Assembly: GCA_031271905.1 (NCBI GenBank)
Contig: JAISUT010000025.1
Span: 46,036 to 110,035, forward strand
Source: Acidobacteriota bacterium
Lineage (GTDB): Bacteria; Acidobacteriota; UBA6911
Reading direction: 5' to 3'
DNA: 64,000 nt
Positions 9,216 through 17,516 of this stretch are shown here, piece by piece. The translations under genes and the position numbers were made by a program. Under the pieces are notes generated by a model. That model was not told the origin of the DNA, searched no databases, and saw only the letters and a list, made by a program, of their open reading frames with translations. Each line of letters opens with the position of its first letter. Position 1 is the stretch's first letter.

Positions 9216-12200
9216 TCACAGCACCGGTCGCAGCTCGCGACCGGTGTGCGACGCCTCGCATCGCGCCAGTTCCTCGGGCGTCCCCGCGAACACCAGCCGC
9301 CCGCCGCCGTCCCCGCCCTCCGGCCCGAGGTCGATGACCCAGTCGGCGGTCTTGATCACGTCCAGGTTGTGTTCAATCACCACCAGGGAGTTCCCCGCCG
9401 CGAGCAGCTTGTCGAAGGCGGCGAGCAGCTTGTGGATGTCGTCGAAATGCAACCCCGTCGTCGGCTCGTCGAAGACAAACAGGGTGTTCTTCGTCCCCGC
9501 CTGCGAGATGTACGCCGCCAGCTTGATGCGCTGCGCCTCGCCCCCCGAGAGCGACGTCGCCGACTGGCCGAGGCGCAGATAGCCCAGCCCGATCTCGTCC
9601 AGGGTTTTCAGCTTGCGCACCAGCGTCGCTCGCCCCACGAAGAAGTCGATGGCCTCGCGCACGGTCAGCTCCAGCGCCTCGGCGATGTTCAGCGACTTGT
9701 AGCGCACCTCCAGCACGGAGTTCTGGAAGCGCCGCCCGCCGCAGTCCTCGCACGTCAGCTCCACGTCGGCAAGGAACTGCATCTCGACCGTCACCGTGCC
9801 GTTGCCCTGGCAGGTGGGGCAACGCCCCGCATCCATGTTGAAGGAGAAGTGGCCTGGCCCGAAGCCGCGCCCTGCGGCGTCGCGCGTCTCGGCGAAGACC
9901 TTGCGGATGTCGTCGAACGCCTTGACGTAGGTCGCCGGGTTCGAGCGCGGGGTGCGTCCGATGGGCGACTGATCGACCAGCACGATGTCGTCGATGCGCC
10001 CCACGGTCTCGATGCCGCCCAGCCCGGCGGGCAGTTCACGGCCCCCTCCGTTGACCTTCTTGAGGGCGGGATAGAGGATGTCATGCACCAGGGTGGACTT
10101 GCCGCTGCCGGAGACGCCGGTGACGCAGACGAAGGTGTCGAGCGGGATGTCCACGTCGATGCCTTTCAAGTTGTGTTTGCGCGCGCCGCGAAGCCGCACC
10201 ATCCGTTGCGTCGGCTTGCGCCGGAAGATCGGGACGGGGATGCGCAGCTCGCCGGACAGGTATTTGCGGGTGAGCGAGTCGGCGGCGCGCGCCCCGTCGC
10301 CGAGCAAGGCGTCGTACGCCCCCTCGAAGACCACCCGCCCTCCGCCTTCGCCCGCGCGCGGCCCGATGTCGATGACGTGGTCGGCGGCGCGGATGATCTC
10401 CGGGTCGTGCTCCACCACCAGCACCGTGTTCCCCAGCTCCTTCAGGTTTTTCAGTATCCCCACCAGGCGGCGGCTGTCGCGCGCGTGCAGGCCGATCGAC
10501 GGCTCGTCTAGGACGTAGAGCGCGCCCACCAGGTTCGAGCCGAGTGCGGTCGCCAGTTGGATGCGCTGCGCCTCGCCCCCCGAAAGGGTCGAGGAAAGCC
10601 GGTCGAGCGACAGGTAGTCCAGCCCCACGCGCACCAGCAGGTCGAGCCGCCGCCGGATCTCCTCCAGCAGCCTTTCGGCGATCCCCGCCTGTTGCGCCGT
10701 CAACTCGAGTTCCGCGAAAAAGCGCGCCGCCTCGCTCACGGTCATCTTGCCGATGGCGGTGATGGATCTGCCGCCGACCCGCACCGCGCGCGCCTCGTCG
10801 CGCAACCGCTCGCCGCCGCACCTCAGGCATGGGGCGTAGCCCCGGTACCGGCTCAGGAAGATGCGGACGTACATCTTGTACTTCTTGCCTTCGAGGTATT
10901 CGAAAAAGCCCAATATGCCGGGGAAGCGCCCTTTGCCGCGCGTGACCTTCTCGCGCGCCTCCTCCGGGAGGTCGCGCCAGGGGACGTCGGTCGGGATGCC
11001 TTCGTCTCCGGCGAATTGGACGAGCAGCGCCTGCAACCGCTTGAAACGCGGCGTAGACCAGGGGTGGATGGCGCCTTCGGCGAGCGTCTTCTCGGAATTG
11101 GGGATCACGCGCCCCAGGTCGAGCGTCATGGTGTTGCCGAACCCTTGGCACTCCGGGCAGGCGCCGAAGGGGTTGTTGAAGGAGAACAGGCGCGGCTCCG
11201 GCTCCTGGTAGGCGATGTGGCACGTCTGGCACTCGAAGGCTTCGCTGAAGCGGCACAGGACGCCATCGGGGCGCAGGACGTGGCGCACGCCGGGGTGTTT
11301 CGCGTCGATCAGGTCGCCGAGCGCCCGGGCGTCCCCGCCGCTCGCCAGCAGCAGGGTCTCAATATGCCCGCCGGAGTCGCGGGAGCAGGTTTCGAGCGAA
11401 TCGGCCAGGCGCGCGCGGACGTCCTCGCCGTCGCGCAAGACGACCCGGTCTACGACGACGCGGACTTCCGCGACCCCGTCGCGCCCCGCGCTCTCCCGCA
11501 GGGCGTCCAAGGCGTCGGGCAGATCGACGAGCCGCCCGCCGACAAGAAGCCGCACGATCCCCTGCCGTTGCAGGTCGGGCAGCGAGGCGGCGAGCCTCGC
11601 CTCCGCCTCCTTTTGCGCCTTCGCCGCGTCGGGCGGTGCGGACGATGCCGCCGCCTTGGCGCGGGGTTTGGCGGGCGCCTTCTTGACCATGCGGCGCGGC
11701 TCGACGGAGACCTTCCCCCCGGCCGGGGGCGCCTCGGGCGCGAGTTCCAGCCGCCGGCAGACGTACAGGCGCAACGAGCCGCCGAAGGACGGGGGCAGCA
11801 ACGCGGGGAGCGACAGGAGGAAGGCGGCGGCGCTTTGCGGCGAGTCTTTGGAGACGGGCTTGCCGCATTTCAGACAGTGGGTGACGCCGACGCGTGCGAA
11901 CAGGAGGCGCAGGTAGTCGTTGATCTCGGTGACGGTGCCGACCGTGGAGCGCGGGTTTTTCGAATGGTTCTTCTGCCGGATGGCGAGGGCGGGGCAGATG
12001 CCTTCGATCTCGTCCACGTCGGGGCGGTCGATGCGTTCGAGGAACTGCCGCGCGTAGGCGGACAGGGAGGCGAGGTAGCGGCGCTGCCCCTCGGCGTACA
12101 GGGTGTCGAAGGCGAAGCTGCTCTTGCCGCTGCCGGAGACGCCGGTGACGACGGTCAGCGAATGGAGCGGGACGTGCGCGGTGACGTCCTTGAGGTTGTG

Positions 12201-12260
12201 GACCCGCGCCCCCTTGACGACGATGGCGTCCCCGTGCTTGTCGCCCCCATGCTTGTCCAA
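9216..12260 (-). CDS. uvrA: Excinuclease ABC subunit A
   Basis: The 1014-residue protein is the damage-recognition ATPase of nucleotide excision repair. Both ABC modules are present: Walker A GVSGSGKSSFAFD near residue 40 and GVSGSGKSTLVHD near 685, with two ABC signatures (STLSGGEAQRIQLA and TSLSGGEAQRIKLA). Zinc-binding CxxC pairs are seen at CLKCGK, CQTC...CPEC and CPTC...CEDC. It is longer than the roughly 940-residue E. coli protein, mainly because of an Ala/Lys/Pro-rich insertion around residues 165-225. Translation appears to start at a TTG (12260). A perfect 12-bp direct repeat lies 64-90 bp upstream and could be an operator. Confidence 0.97.
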   Translation of the reverse strand: MDKHGGDKHGDAIVVKGARVHNLKDVTAHVPLHSLTVVTGVSGSGKSSFAFDTLYAEGQRRYLASLSAYARQFLERIDRPDVDEIEGICPALAIRQKNHSKNPRSTVGTVTEINDYLRLLFARVGVTHCLKCGKPVSKDSPQSAAAFLLSLPALLPPSFGGSLRLYVCRRLELAPEAPPAGGKVSVEPRRMVKKAPAKPRAKAAASSAPPDAAKAQKEAEARLAASLPDLQRQGIVRLLVGGRLVDLPDALDALRESAGRDGVAEVRVVVDRVVLRDGEDVRARLADSLETCSRDSGGHIETLLLASGGDARALGDLIDAKHPGVRHVLRPDGVLCRFSEAFECQTCHIAYQEPEPRLFSFNNPFGACPECQGFGNTMTLDLGRVIPNSEKTLAEGAIHPWSTPRFKRLQALLVQFAGDEGIPTDVPWRDLPEEAREKVTRGKGRFPGILGFFEYLEGKKYKMYVRIFLSRYRGYAPCLRCGGERLRDEARAVRVGGRSITAIGKMTVSEAARFFAELELTAQQAGIAERLLEEIRRRLDLLVRVGLDYLSLDRLSSTLSGGEAQRIQLATALGSNLVGALYVLDEPSIGLHARDSRRLVGILKNLKELGNTVLVVEHDPEIIRAADHVIDIGPRAGEGGGRVVFEGAYDALLGDGARAADSLTRKYLSGELRIPVPIFRRKPTQRMVRLRGARKHNLKGIDVDIPLDTFVCVTGVSGSGKSTLVHDILYPALKKVNGGGRELPAGLGGIETVGRIDDIVLVDQSPIGRTPRSNPATYVKAFDDIRKVFAETRDAAGRGFGPGHFSFNMDAGRCPTCQGNGTVTVEMQFLADVELTCEDCGGRRFQNSVLEVRYKSLNIAEALELTVREAIDFFVGRATLVRKLKTLDEIGLGYLRLGQSATSLSGGEAQRIKLAAYISQAGTKNTLFVFDEPTTGLHFDDIHKLLAAFDKLLAAGNSLVVIEHNLDVIKTADWVIDLGPEGGDGGGRLVFAGTPEELARCEASHTGRELRPVL

Positions 12261-12323
12261 AGGTGTCCGACCTTTCAGGAAAAGAAGAAATGTTATTTTC
12301 CCCGACCCGCCTTGTCAATCAGC

Positions 12324-12350
12324 CGATACGGCACGTGTCGATACGGCACG
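12324..12350. repeat. Two perfect 12-bp direct repeats (CGATACGGCACG) upstream of uvrA
   Basis: CGATACGGCACG occurs at 12324-12335 and again at 12339-12350, a 15-bp period, in the intergenic region between uvrA and the selenoprotein gene. This spacing could position two protomers on nearly the same helix face. A role as a damage-response operator for uvrA is possible but unproven. Confidence 0.45.
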
Positions 12351-12400
12351 GGGTGGGCATGGGAATCCAGGCGGTGGGGACGGGTGTCACGCCCCATGAA

Positions 12401-12420
12401 AATTCCACCTCGGTGAAATT
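12401..12420. promoter_or_regulatory. Inverted repeat abutting the selenoprotein promoter
   Basis: AATTCCACC and GGTGAAATT form a near-perfect inverted repeat (8 of 9 pairs) around a TC centre. It ends one base before the proposed -35 element at 12422, a typical operator position. The binding protein is unknown. Confidence 0.4.
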
Positions 12421-12421
12421 C

Positions 12422-12451
12422 TTGTTTTTTTATGACGTAAATAACTATATG
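12422..12451 (+). promoter_or_regulatory. Putative promoter of the selenoprotein gene
   Basis: TTGTTT (12422-12427) and TATATG (12446-12451) are 18 bp apart in a locally AT-rich stretch of an otherwise GC-rich region, about 150 bp before the ATG at 12599. The -35 hexamer is only a partial match. Confidence 0.4.
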
Positions 12452-12598
12452 CTCAGTGCGTCACGGTCGTGGTGATCGCATTCGGCTAAGGGGATTGCAC
12501 CGCTGCGCCGATCTGCACGGGAGCGGTTCCCGCGAAAGTGGCGGCATGTGAGCATATTGATTGGCATCATGAATATAAAAACAAACGGAGGAACAAGC

Positions 12599-14344
12599 AT
12601 GAAATTGCGCATTGCAGTGATCGCGGCTTTATGCGCGGGCTTGGTCTGTGGCGTGTGCGTCACGGGCAACGCCCAGGTCGCGGCCGCGGCCAAGGTTACC
12701 GTGCTCAACCCGATGGGCACGCCACCGCCCATCCAGTTGAAGCAGATGGCGGAGCGCCCGACGACGCTCGACGGCAAGACCATATACCTGGTCAACACCG
12801 GCTTTGTCGGCACCGAACGCCTCATGGAAGTGATGGAGGAGTGGTTCAAGGAAAACCACCCCAAGACCACCATCGTCTCCAAACGCAACCCCAGCATGGA
12901 TGTGGCCGACAAGGCCCTCTGGGCTGAAATCCAAGAGAAGGCCGACGGCGTCGTCATCGGCCTCGGCCATTGAAGTGTCTGTGCGCCTGGGGCGGTCCGC
13001 CTCAGCATAGACATCGAATCCAACCTTAAGAAACCCTCGATCCCCCTCATCCTGAACGATTTCTACGAGCAGGAGAAGGAAGTCGCCTACACGAGCGGCA
13101 TGCCCGGCCTCCGCATCCAGTATTTCCGGGGCCCGGTCTGGGGCAAGACGCACGACCAGCTCCGCAAGATGATCATCCAGGGCAACAACCCGATCACGGG
13201 CAAGCCCGTGATGCCGGAGATCATCGAGAAGCTGACCAAGCCGCTGACCGCCGAGGAGAAGAAGACCGGCACCGCCACGCTGGACGTGGGGCCGGACACC
13301 TACACCGGCACGCCGGACGAGTTGCAGCAGTTGTACCTCGACAAGCGGTACACCGACTTCATGCCGATCATCCTGCCCACCGTGGAAAAGGTGGAGGAGA
13401 TGCTCAAGGGCACCAGCCATGAGCCCGACGAGATCGTCGGCCGCATGAACCCCGGCTCCGAAGCCGGAGACACCTGGTCCTACACGGTGAAAGACGTCGC
13501 CATCAGCGCCGTCATGGCGGGCGCCAAGCCGGAATACCTCCCGGTCATCCTGGCGCTGGCATCCACCGGCACCACCCCGGTCAACGTCTCGGACAACGGC
13601 TTCATGGCGGGCGCGGTCATCAACGGCGCCATCCGCCAGGAGATCGGCCTGAACTACGAGATCGGAGCGGTGGGGCCCTACGCCCACGCCAACACGACCA
13701 TCGGCCGCGCGTGGAACCTGGTCGCCATCAACGGCGCCAACTGCGGCAAGGTCGGCACCACCTACATGGGGACGGTCGGCAACCCGATGAACGCCATCGA
13801 CGTCATCATCGCCGAGAACGAGGAGCAGTCGCCGTTCGAGCCGTTCGCGGTCCGGCGCGGCTTCAAGAAAGACGAGAACATCGTCACCGTGTTCATGGGC
13901 TGGGGCATCCTTTCGGCGAAGAACTGGAAGGCCGACGTCTGGGGTCCGAACATGAACTATCCGCAGATCATCAAGGACATCTACAACCAGCAGGACGCCA
14001 TGTTCGGGACCGTCGCGGTCCTGAGCCCGCCGATCGCCGATTTCGTCCGCGACGGCGGCCACGCCACGGTGGAGGACTTCACCAAGTGGGTGCAGGCCGA
14101 CGCCTTGGCGGCAGGTCCGATGACGGCTTTCGGCCCCGCCAAGCCCGAGGGGAAACCCGCGGGCGAAGGCAAGCCCCCCGCCGGGAAGGCGCCCGCAGGC
14201 AAGGGCGCGTCCAAGGGCAAGGGCGGCTTCGGCCCGATGGCGCCGCAGTTCAACGTGGTCGTCACCGGCGGCACCAACAACAACTACTTCATGATGGGCG
14301 GCATGGTTCCGGCCGCGTCCGTCCAGATCGACAAGTGGCGGTAG
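12599..14344 (+). CDS. Secreted UxxC selenoprotein, UGSC-family-like, with in-frame UGA
   Basis: GGAGGAACAAGC precedes the ATG at 12599. The frame runs to a TGA at 12971-12973 and continues open in the same frame to the TAG at 14342-14344. Read as selenocysteine, the product has 581 residues: a Sec signal peptide (MKLRIAVIAALCAGLVCG), a thioredoxin-like N-terminal region and the redox motif GLGH-Sec-SVC at residues 121-128. A conserved-looking C-terminal domain follows (VMAGAKPEYLPVILALAST, AHANTTIGRAWNLV). A SECIS-like hairpin follows the UGA. The layout recalls UGSC-type (seleno)proteins; the reaction is unknown, and thiol/selenol redox chemistry is inferred. A Gly/Lys/Pro-rich stretch (about 514-546) interrupts the C-terminal domain. 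An ordinary annotation would split this into two genes, 12599-12973 and 13100-14344. A terminator follows. Confidence 0.88.
12977..13012 (+). promoter_or_regulatory. Bacterial SECIS-like hairpin after the UGA codon
   Basis: The 5' arm GTCTGTGC pairs with GCATAGAC. After a GCC bulge, TGGGGC pairs with GCCTCA, leaving the apical loop GGTCC. The GGU of the loop starts 21 nt after the UGA, close to its position in E. coli fdhF, whose SECIS loop also contains GGUC. This is the element SelB would bind to deliver Sec-tRNA. Confidence 0.75.
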
Positions 14345-14375
14345 CGCGGTAGCGTTGCAGCCGTTTGCGTCACCT

Positions 14376-14412
14376 GCCGGCGGTGGGAGCGATTCCCGCC
14401 GCCGGCTTTTTT
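14376..14412 (+). terminator. Rho-independent terminator after the selenoprotein gene
   Basis: GCCGGCGG pairs with CCGCCGGC (8 perfect pairs, extended inside by GGGA/TCCC) and is followed by TTTTTT at 14407-14412. It lies 32 bp after the stop codon and separates this gene from korD. Confidence 0.9.
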
Positions 14413-14506
14413 CATGTGGCGAACACCCTTCGGCCGGGATCCCGAGATTGCTTATTGCCCTGACGGGCCTTGGCGGGTAGATTAATAAGTTAAAAAAGGA
14501 GCAGGC

Positions 14507-14755
14507 ATGGCCGAAGCGAAGAAACCGAAAAGCCCCAAGGGGACGGTCGCGATCAATGTCGAGTTGTGCAAAGGCTGCGGCTTTTGCATCGCCTTCTGCC
14601 CGTCGGGGGTGCTGGAGTTTTCGGACAAGTTCAACAGCAAGGGGTACCATCCGCCGCACGCCGCGAACCCTGAGAAGTGCGTCGGTTGCGGCCTTTGCGG
14701 CATGTACTGCCCCGACTTCGCGATTTTCGGGACGCGCAACAAGGAAGTCGCGTGA
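14507..14755 (+). CDS. korD: 2-oxoacid:ferredoxin oxidoreductase, ferredoxin (delta) subunit
   Basis: The 82-residue protein has two 4Fe-4S motifs, CKGCGFCIAFCP and CVGCGLCGMYCP, typical of the delta subunit that passes electrons from the thiamine-diphosphate centre to free ferredoxin. It is the first gene of the tight korD-korA-korB-korC cluster. Its start has AAAGGAG upstream, and it stands after a strong terminator, so a promoter for the cluster should lie in 14413-14506. The symbol follows gene order; a VorDABC (branched-chain) enzyme cannot be excluded. Confidence 0.88.
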   Translation: MAEAKKPKSPKGTVAINVELCKGCGFCIAFCPSGVLEFSDKFNSKGYHPPHAANPEKCVGCGLCGMYCPDFAIFGTRNKEVA

Positions 14756-14810
14756 GGATGCGGCGCGCCTGCGACGCCGGGCGCGGGGAAGCAGTTGGAA
14801 AGGAGAACAG

Positions 14811-16010
14811 TTGAAAGCGGATCCCAAAGGAGTTTTGACCGGCGCCCATTTTTTGGACGGTGACCACGCCTGTTGCGAGGGGGCGCTGGCCGCAGGCTGC
14901 CGGTTCGCCGCAGGCTACCCCATCACCCCCTCGACAGAGGTCGTGGAACGCATCGCGGCGCGGTTCCCGTCCGTGGGCGGCATCTTCATCCAGATGGAGG
15001 ACGAGCTGGCGTCGTCCATCGCCCTGCAGGGGGCGGTCTGGGGCGGCGCCAAGGCGATGACGGTGACCTCCGGGCCGGGCTTTTCGCTCATGATGGAGCA
15101 CATCGGCTACGCCGCCATGGTCGAGACGCCGTGCGTCTTCGTCGATGTGCAGCGCAGCGGCCCCTCGACGGGCTTGCCGACCCTGCCGGCGCAGGCCGAC
15201 ATGATGCAGGCGCGCTGGGGGAGCCACGGCGACTACGAGGTCATCGCCCTCTGCCCGAACTCGCCCCAGGAGTGCTTCGACCTGACGATCAAGGCGTTCA
15301 ACCTGGCCGAGGTCTACCGCGTGCCGGTCATGATGATGATGGACGAGTGCGTCGGCCACATGACCGAGAAAGTGGTCATCCCCAAGGCGAGCGAGATCCA
15401 TGTCGAGCCGCGCCGCTATACCACGGCCAAGCCCGAGGACTACCTCCCCTTCAAGGCCGAGAAGAACTCCGCGCCGCCGATGGTTCGGGCGGGGGACGGC
15501 TACCGCTTCCATGTGACCGGTCTGACGCACGACGAGCGCGGCTACCCGGTCACGAACGCCGAGGTGCAGGACCGCTGCGTGCGCCGCCTGGTGGACAAGA
15601 TCCGCGCCAACGCCCGGCAGATCATCATGCTGGAGGAGAGCGACACCTCCGACGCCGACATCGTGGTGGTCTCCTACGGCATCACCTCGCGCGTCGCGGT
15701 CAAGGCCATCCAGCAGGCGCGGGAGGACGGCTACAAGGTCGGGCACCTGCGGCTGGTCACCGCGTGGCCCTTCCCGGAGAAGCGCCTGCGCACGCTCGCC
15801 TCGCACGTCAAGGCGTTCATCATGCCGGAGCTGAACCTGGGCCAGATGTATTTCGAGATGCAACGTTGCGTCGAGGGGCGCGCCGCCACCTACCTGCTGC
15901 CCCACGCGGGCGGGAGCGTCCACGACCCCGAACTCATCTACCAGAAGATCGCCTACGCGGCCCGGCACATGCGCGTGAAGGAAGGCAAGGAAAAGGAGGC
16001 TGCCAAGTGA
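14811..16010 (+). CDS. korA: 2-oxoacid:ferredoxin oxidoreductase, alpha subunit
   Basis: The 399-residue product includes the pyrimidine-binding domain start GCRFAAGYPITPSTEVVE, the TSGPGFSLMMEHIGYA motif, and a C-terminal transketolase-like domain II (VVSYGITSRVAVKAI, MPELNLGQM). The enzyme decarboxylates a 2-oxoacid, probably 2-oxoglutarate, to the acyl-CoA and reduces ferredoxin. It starts at TTG 14811, with AAGGAG 5 nt upstream; the reading frame extends further upstream but would overlap korD. Its TGA overlaps the korB GTG (GTGA), indicating translational coupling. Confidence 0.9.
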   Translation: MKADPKGVLTGAHFLDGDHACCEGALAAGCRFAAGYPITPSTEVVERIAARFPSVGGIFIQMEDELASSIALQGAVWGGAKAMTVTSGPGFSLMMEHIGYAAMVETPCVFVDVQRSGPSTGLPTLPAQADMMQARWGSHGDYEVIALCPNSPQECFDLTIKAFNLAEVYRVPVMMMMDECVGHMTEKVVIPKASEIHVEPRRYTTAKPEDYLPFKAEKNSAPPMVRAGDGYRFHVTGLTHDERGYPVTNAEVQDRCVRRLVDKIRANARQIIMLEESDTSDADIVVVSYGITSRVAVKAIQQAREDGYKVGHLRLVTAWPFPEKRLRTLASHVKAFIMPELNLGQMYFEMQRCVEGRAATYLLPHAGGSVHDPELIYQKIAYAARHMRVKEGKEKEAAK

Positions 16011-16864
16011 GCCCCACGACGAAGAACCCGCGGAACCAGTACCTGCGCACGGATCGGATGCCGCACATCTGGTGCCCCGGCTGCGGGCTGGGGACGACCA
16101 TCAACTGCTTCATCACCGCCGTCGAGGAGTGCGGGCTGCCGTTGGACCTCATCAGCGTGGTCTCCGGCATCGGCTGCACGGGCCGCATCGCCGGCTACCT
16201 GAAGCTGGACAGCTTCCACACCACGCACGGCCGCCCGATTCCGTTCGCCACCGGGCTGAAGCTCGCCAACCCCAAGCTCAAGGTGGTGGTCTTCAGCGGC
16301 GACGGCGACCTGTGCGCCATCGGCGGCAACCACTTCATCCACGCCGCGCGGCGCAACATGGACTTGACCATCATCTGCGTCAACAACTTCACCTACGGCA
16401 TGACGGGCGGGCAGGTGACGCCGACCACCCCGATGGAGGCGGTCTCCTCGACCACCCCCTACGGCAACATCGAGGAGCCGTTCAACCTGCCGTTCTTGGC
16501 CGACTGCTCCGGCGCGGTCTACGTGGCGCGCTGGACCACGTTCCACGTCCGGCAGGCCGCCAAGGCGATGCGCGAGGCCATCCAGAAGAACGGCTTCAGC
16601 TTCGTGGAGATCATCAGCCCCTGCCCGACGCTCTACGGGCGGCGCAACAAGCTGGGCGACGGGCTCAAGATGATGCAGGCGTTCAAGGACAACAGCGTGG
16701 TCTGCAACGACGCCGACACGCGCTCCGTGGCGCTCGACTTCCGCGGCAAGATCGCCTGCGGGAAGTTCGTGGATCGCGAGAAGACCTCGTTCCTTGACAT
16801 GTACAACACCAAGATGGCCGAGCGGTTCGGGCCTTTCTACGAGCCGTACGAGGGCGTGAAATGA
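16007..16864 (+). CDS. korB: 2-oxoacid:ferredoxin oxidoreductase, beta (thiamine diphosphate) subunit
   Basis: The 285-residue protein has the thiamine-diphosphate signature: CPGCGLG near the N-terminus, GIGCTGR, and the GDGDLCAIGGNHFIHAARRN metal/cofactor motif followed by NNFTYGMTGGQ. It starts with GTG at 16007, inside the korA stop, with AAAGGAGG upstream, and its own TGA overlaps the korC ATG (ATGA). All of this supports one translationally coupled operon. Confidence 0.92.
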   Translation: MSPTTKNPRNQYLRTDRMPHIWCPGCGLGTTINCFITAVEECGLPLDLISVVSGIGCTGRIAGYLKLDSFHTTHGRPIPFATGLKLANPKLKVVVFSGDGDLCAIGGNHFIHAARRNMDLTIICVNNFTYGMTGGQVTPTTPMEAVSSTTPYGNIEEPFNLPFLADCSGAVYVARWTTFHVRQAAKAMREAIQKNGFSFVEIISPCPTLYGRRNKLGDGLKMMQAFKDNSVVCNDADTRSVALDFRGKIACGKFVDREKTSFLDMYNTKMAERFGPFYEPYEGVK

Positions 16865-17400
16865 CGACGGAGATAAAATTCGGCGGCTTCGGCGGACAGG
16901 GGGTGATCTTGGCGGGGATCATCATCGGGCGCGCCGCCAGCATCCTGGACCACAAATACGCGACGCTGACGCAGAGCTTCGGGCCGGAGGCGCGCGGCGG
17001 GGCCTGCAGCGCCCAAGTCATCATCTCCGACGACAAGATCCTGTACCCCTACGTGACCCGTCCGGAGATACTGGTCGCCATGTCGCAGGAGGCGTGCAAC
17101 AAGTTCCTGCCCGAGGCGGCGGACGACGCGACGGTCATCATCGAGGAAGACCTGGTCAAGCCCAGGGGGGTCAAGCCGGGGATGAGCGTCTTCGCCATCC
17201 CGGCCACGCGCTTCGCCGAGGAGCTGGGGCCCAAGATGATCCTGAACATCGTGATGGTCGGCTTTTTCACCGCGGTGACGAAGCTCGTCTCCCACAAGTC
17301 GGTGCGCGAGACGGTCAAGGGCTCCGTGCCGCTGGGCACCGAGACGATGAACTTGATGGCGTTCGACCGCGGCTACGAGTACGGCCAGGCGCTGGTCTGA
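16861..17400 (+). CDS. korC: 2-oxoacid:ferredoxin oxidoreductase, gamma subunit
   Basis: The product has 179 residues with the gamma-subunit hallmarks FGGFGGQGVILAG at the N-terminus and LTQSFGPEARGGACSAQVI. It completes the KorDABC set, which in anaerobes links the reductive or oxidative half of the TCA cycle, or amino-acid catabolism, to the ferredoxin pool. The ATG overlaps the korB stop by 4 nt. No T-rich terminator is visible after it. Confidence 0.9.
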   Translation: MTTEIKFGGFGGQGVILAGIIIGRAASILDHKYATLTQSFGPEARGGACSAQVIISDDKILYPYVTRPEILVAMSQEACNKFLPEAADDATVIIEEDLVKPRGVKPGMSVFAIPATRFAEELGPKMILNIVMVGFFTAVTKLVSHKSVRETVKGSVPLGTETMNLMAFDRGYEYGQALV

Positions 17401-17516
17401 GCGCAAGGGGGCGGAGGCCGAGGAGCGGGCGCACCGAGAAAACTATCGACCTATGGCTTCTGCAAAGTCTGGTATCATCACCGGGTGAAGATCATTCACC
17501 ATCGGAGGTGGGGGGG

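Noticed and set aside
13100..14344. A separate 414-codon gene starting at ATG 13100
   Set aside because: The ATG has no good ribosome-binding site, is in the same frame as the upstream ORF, and lies after a SECIS-like hairpin. It is the C-terminal part of the selenoprotein.
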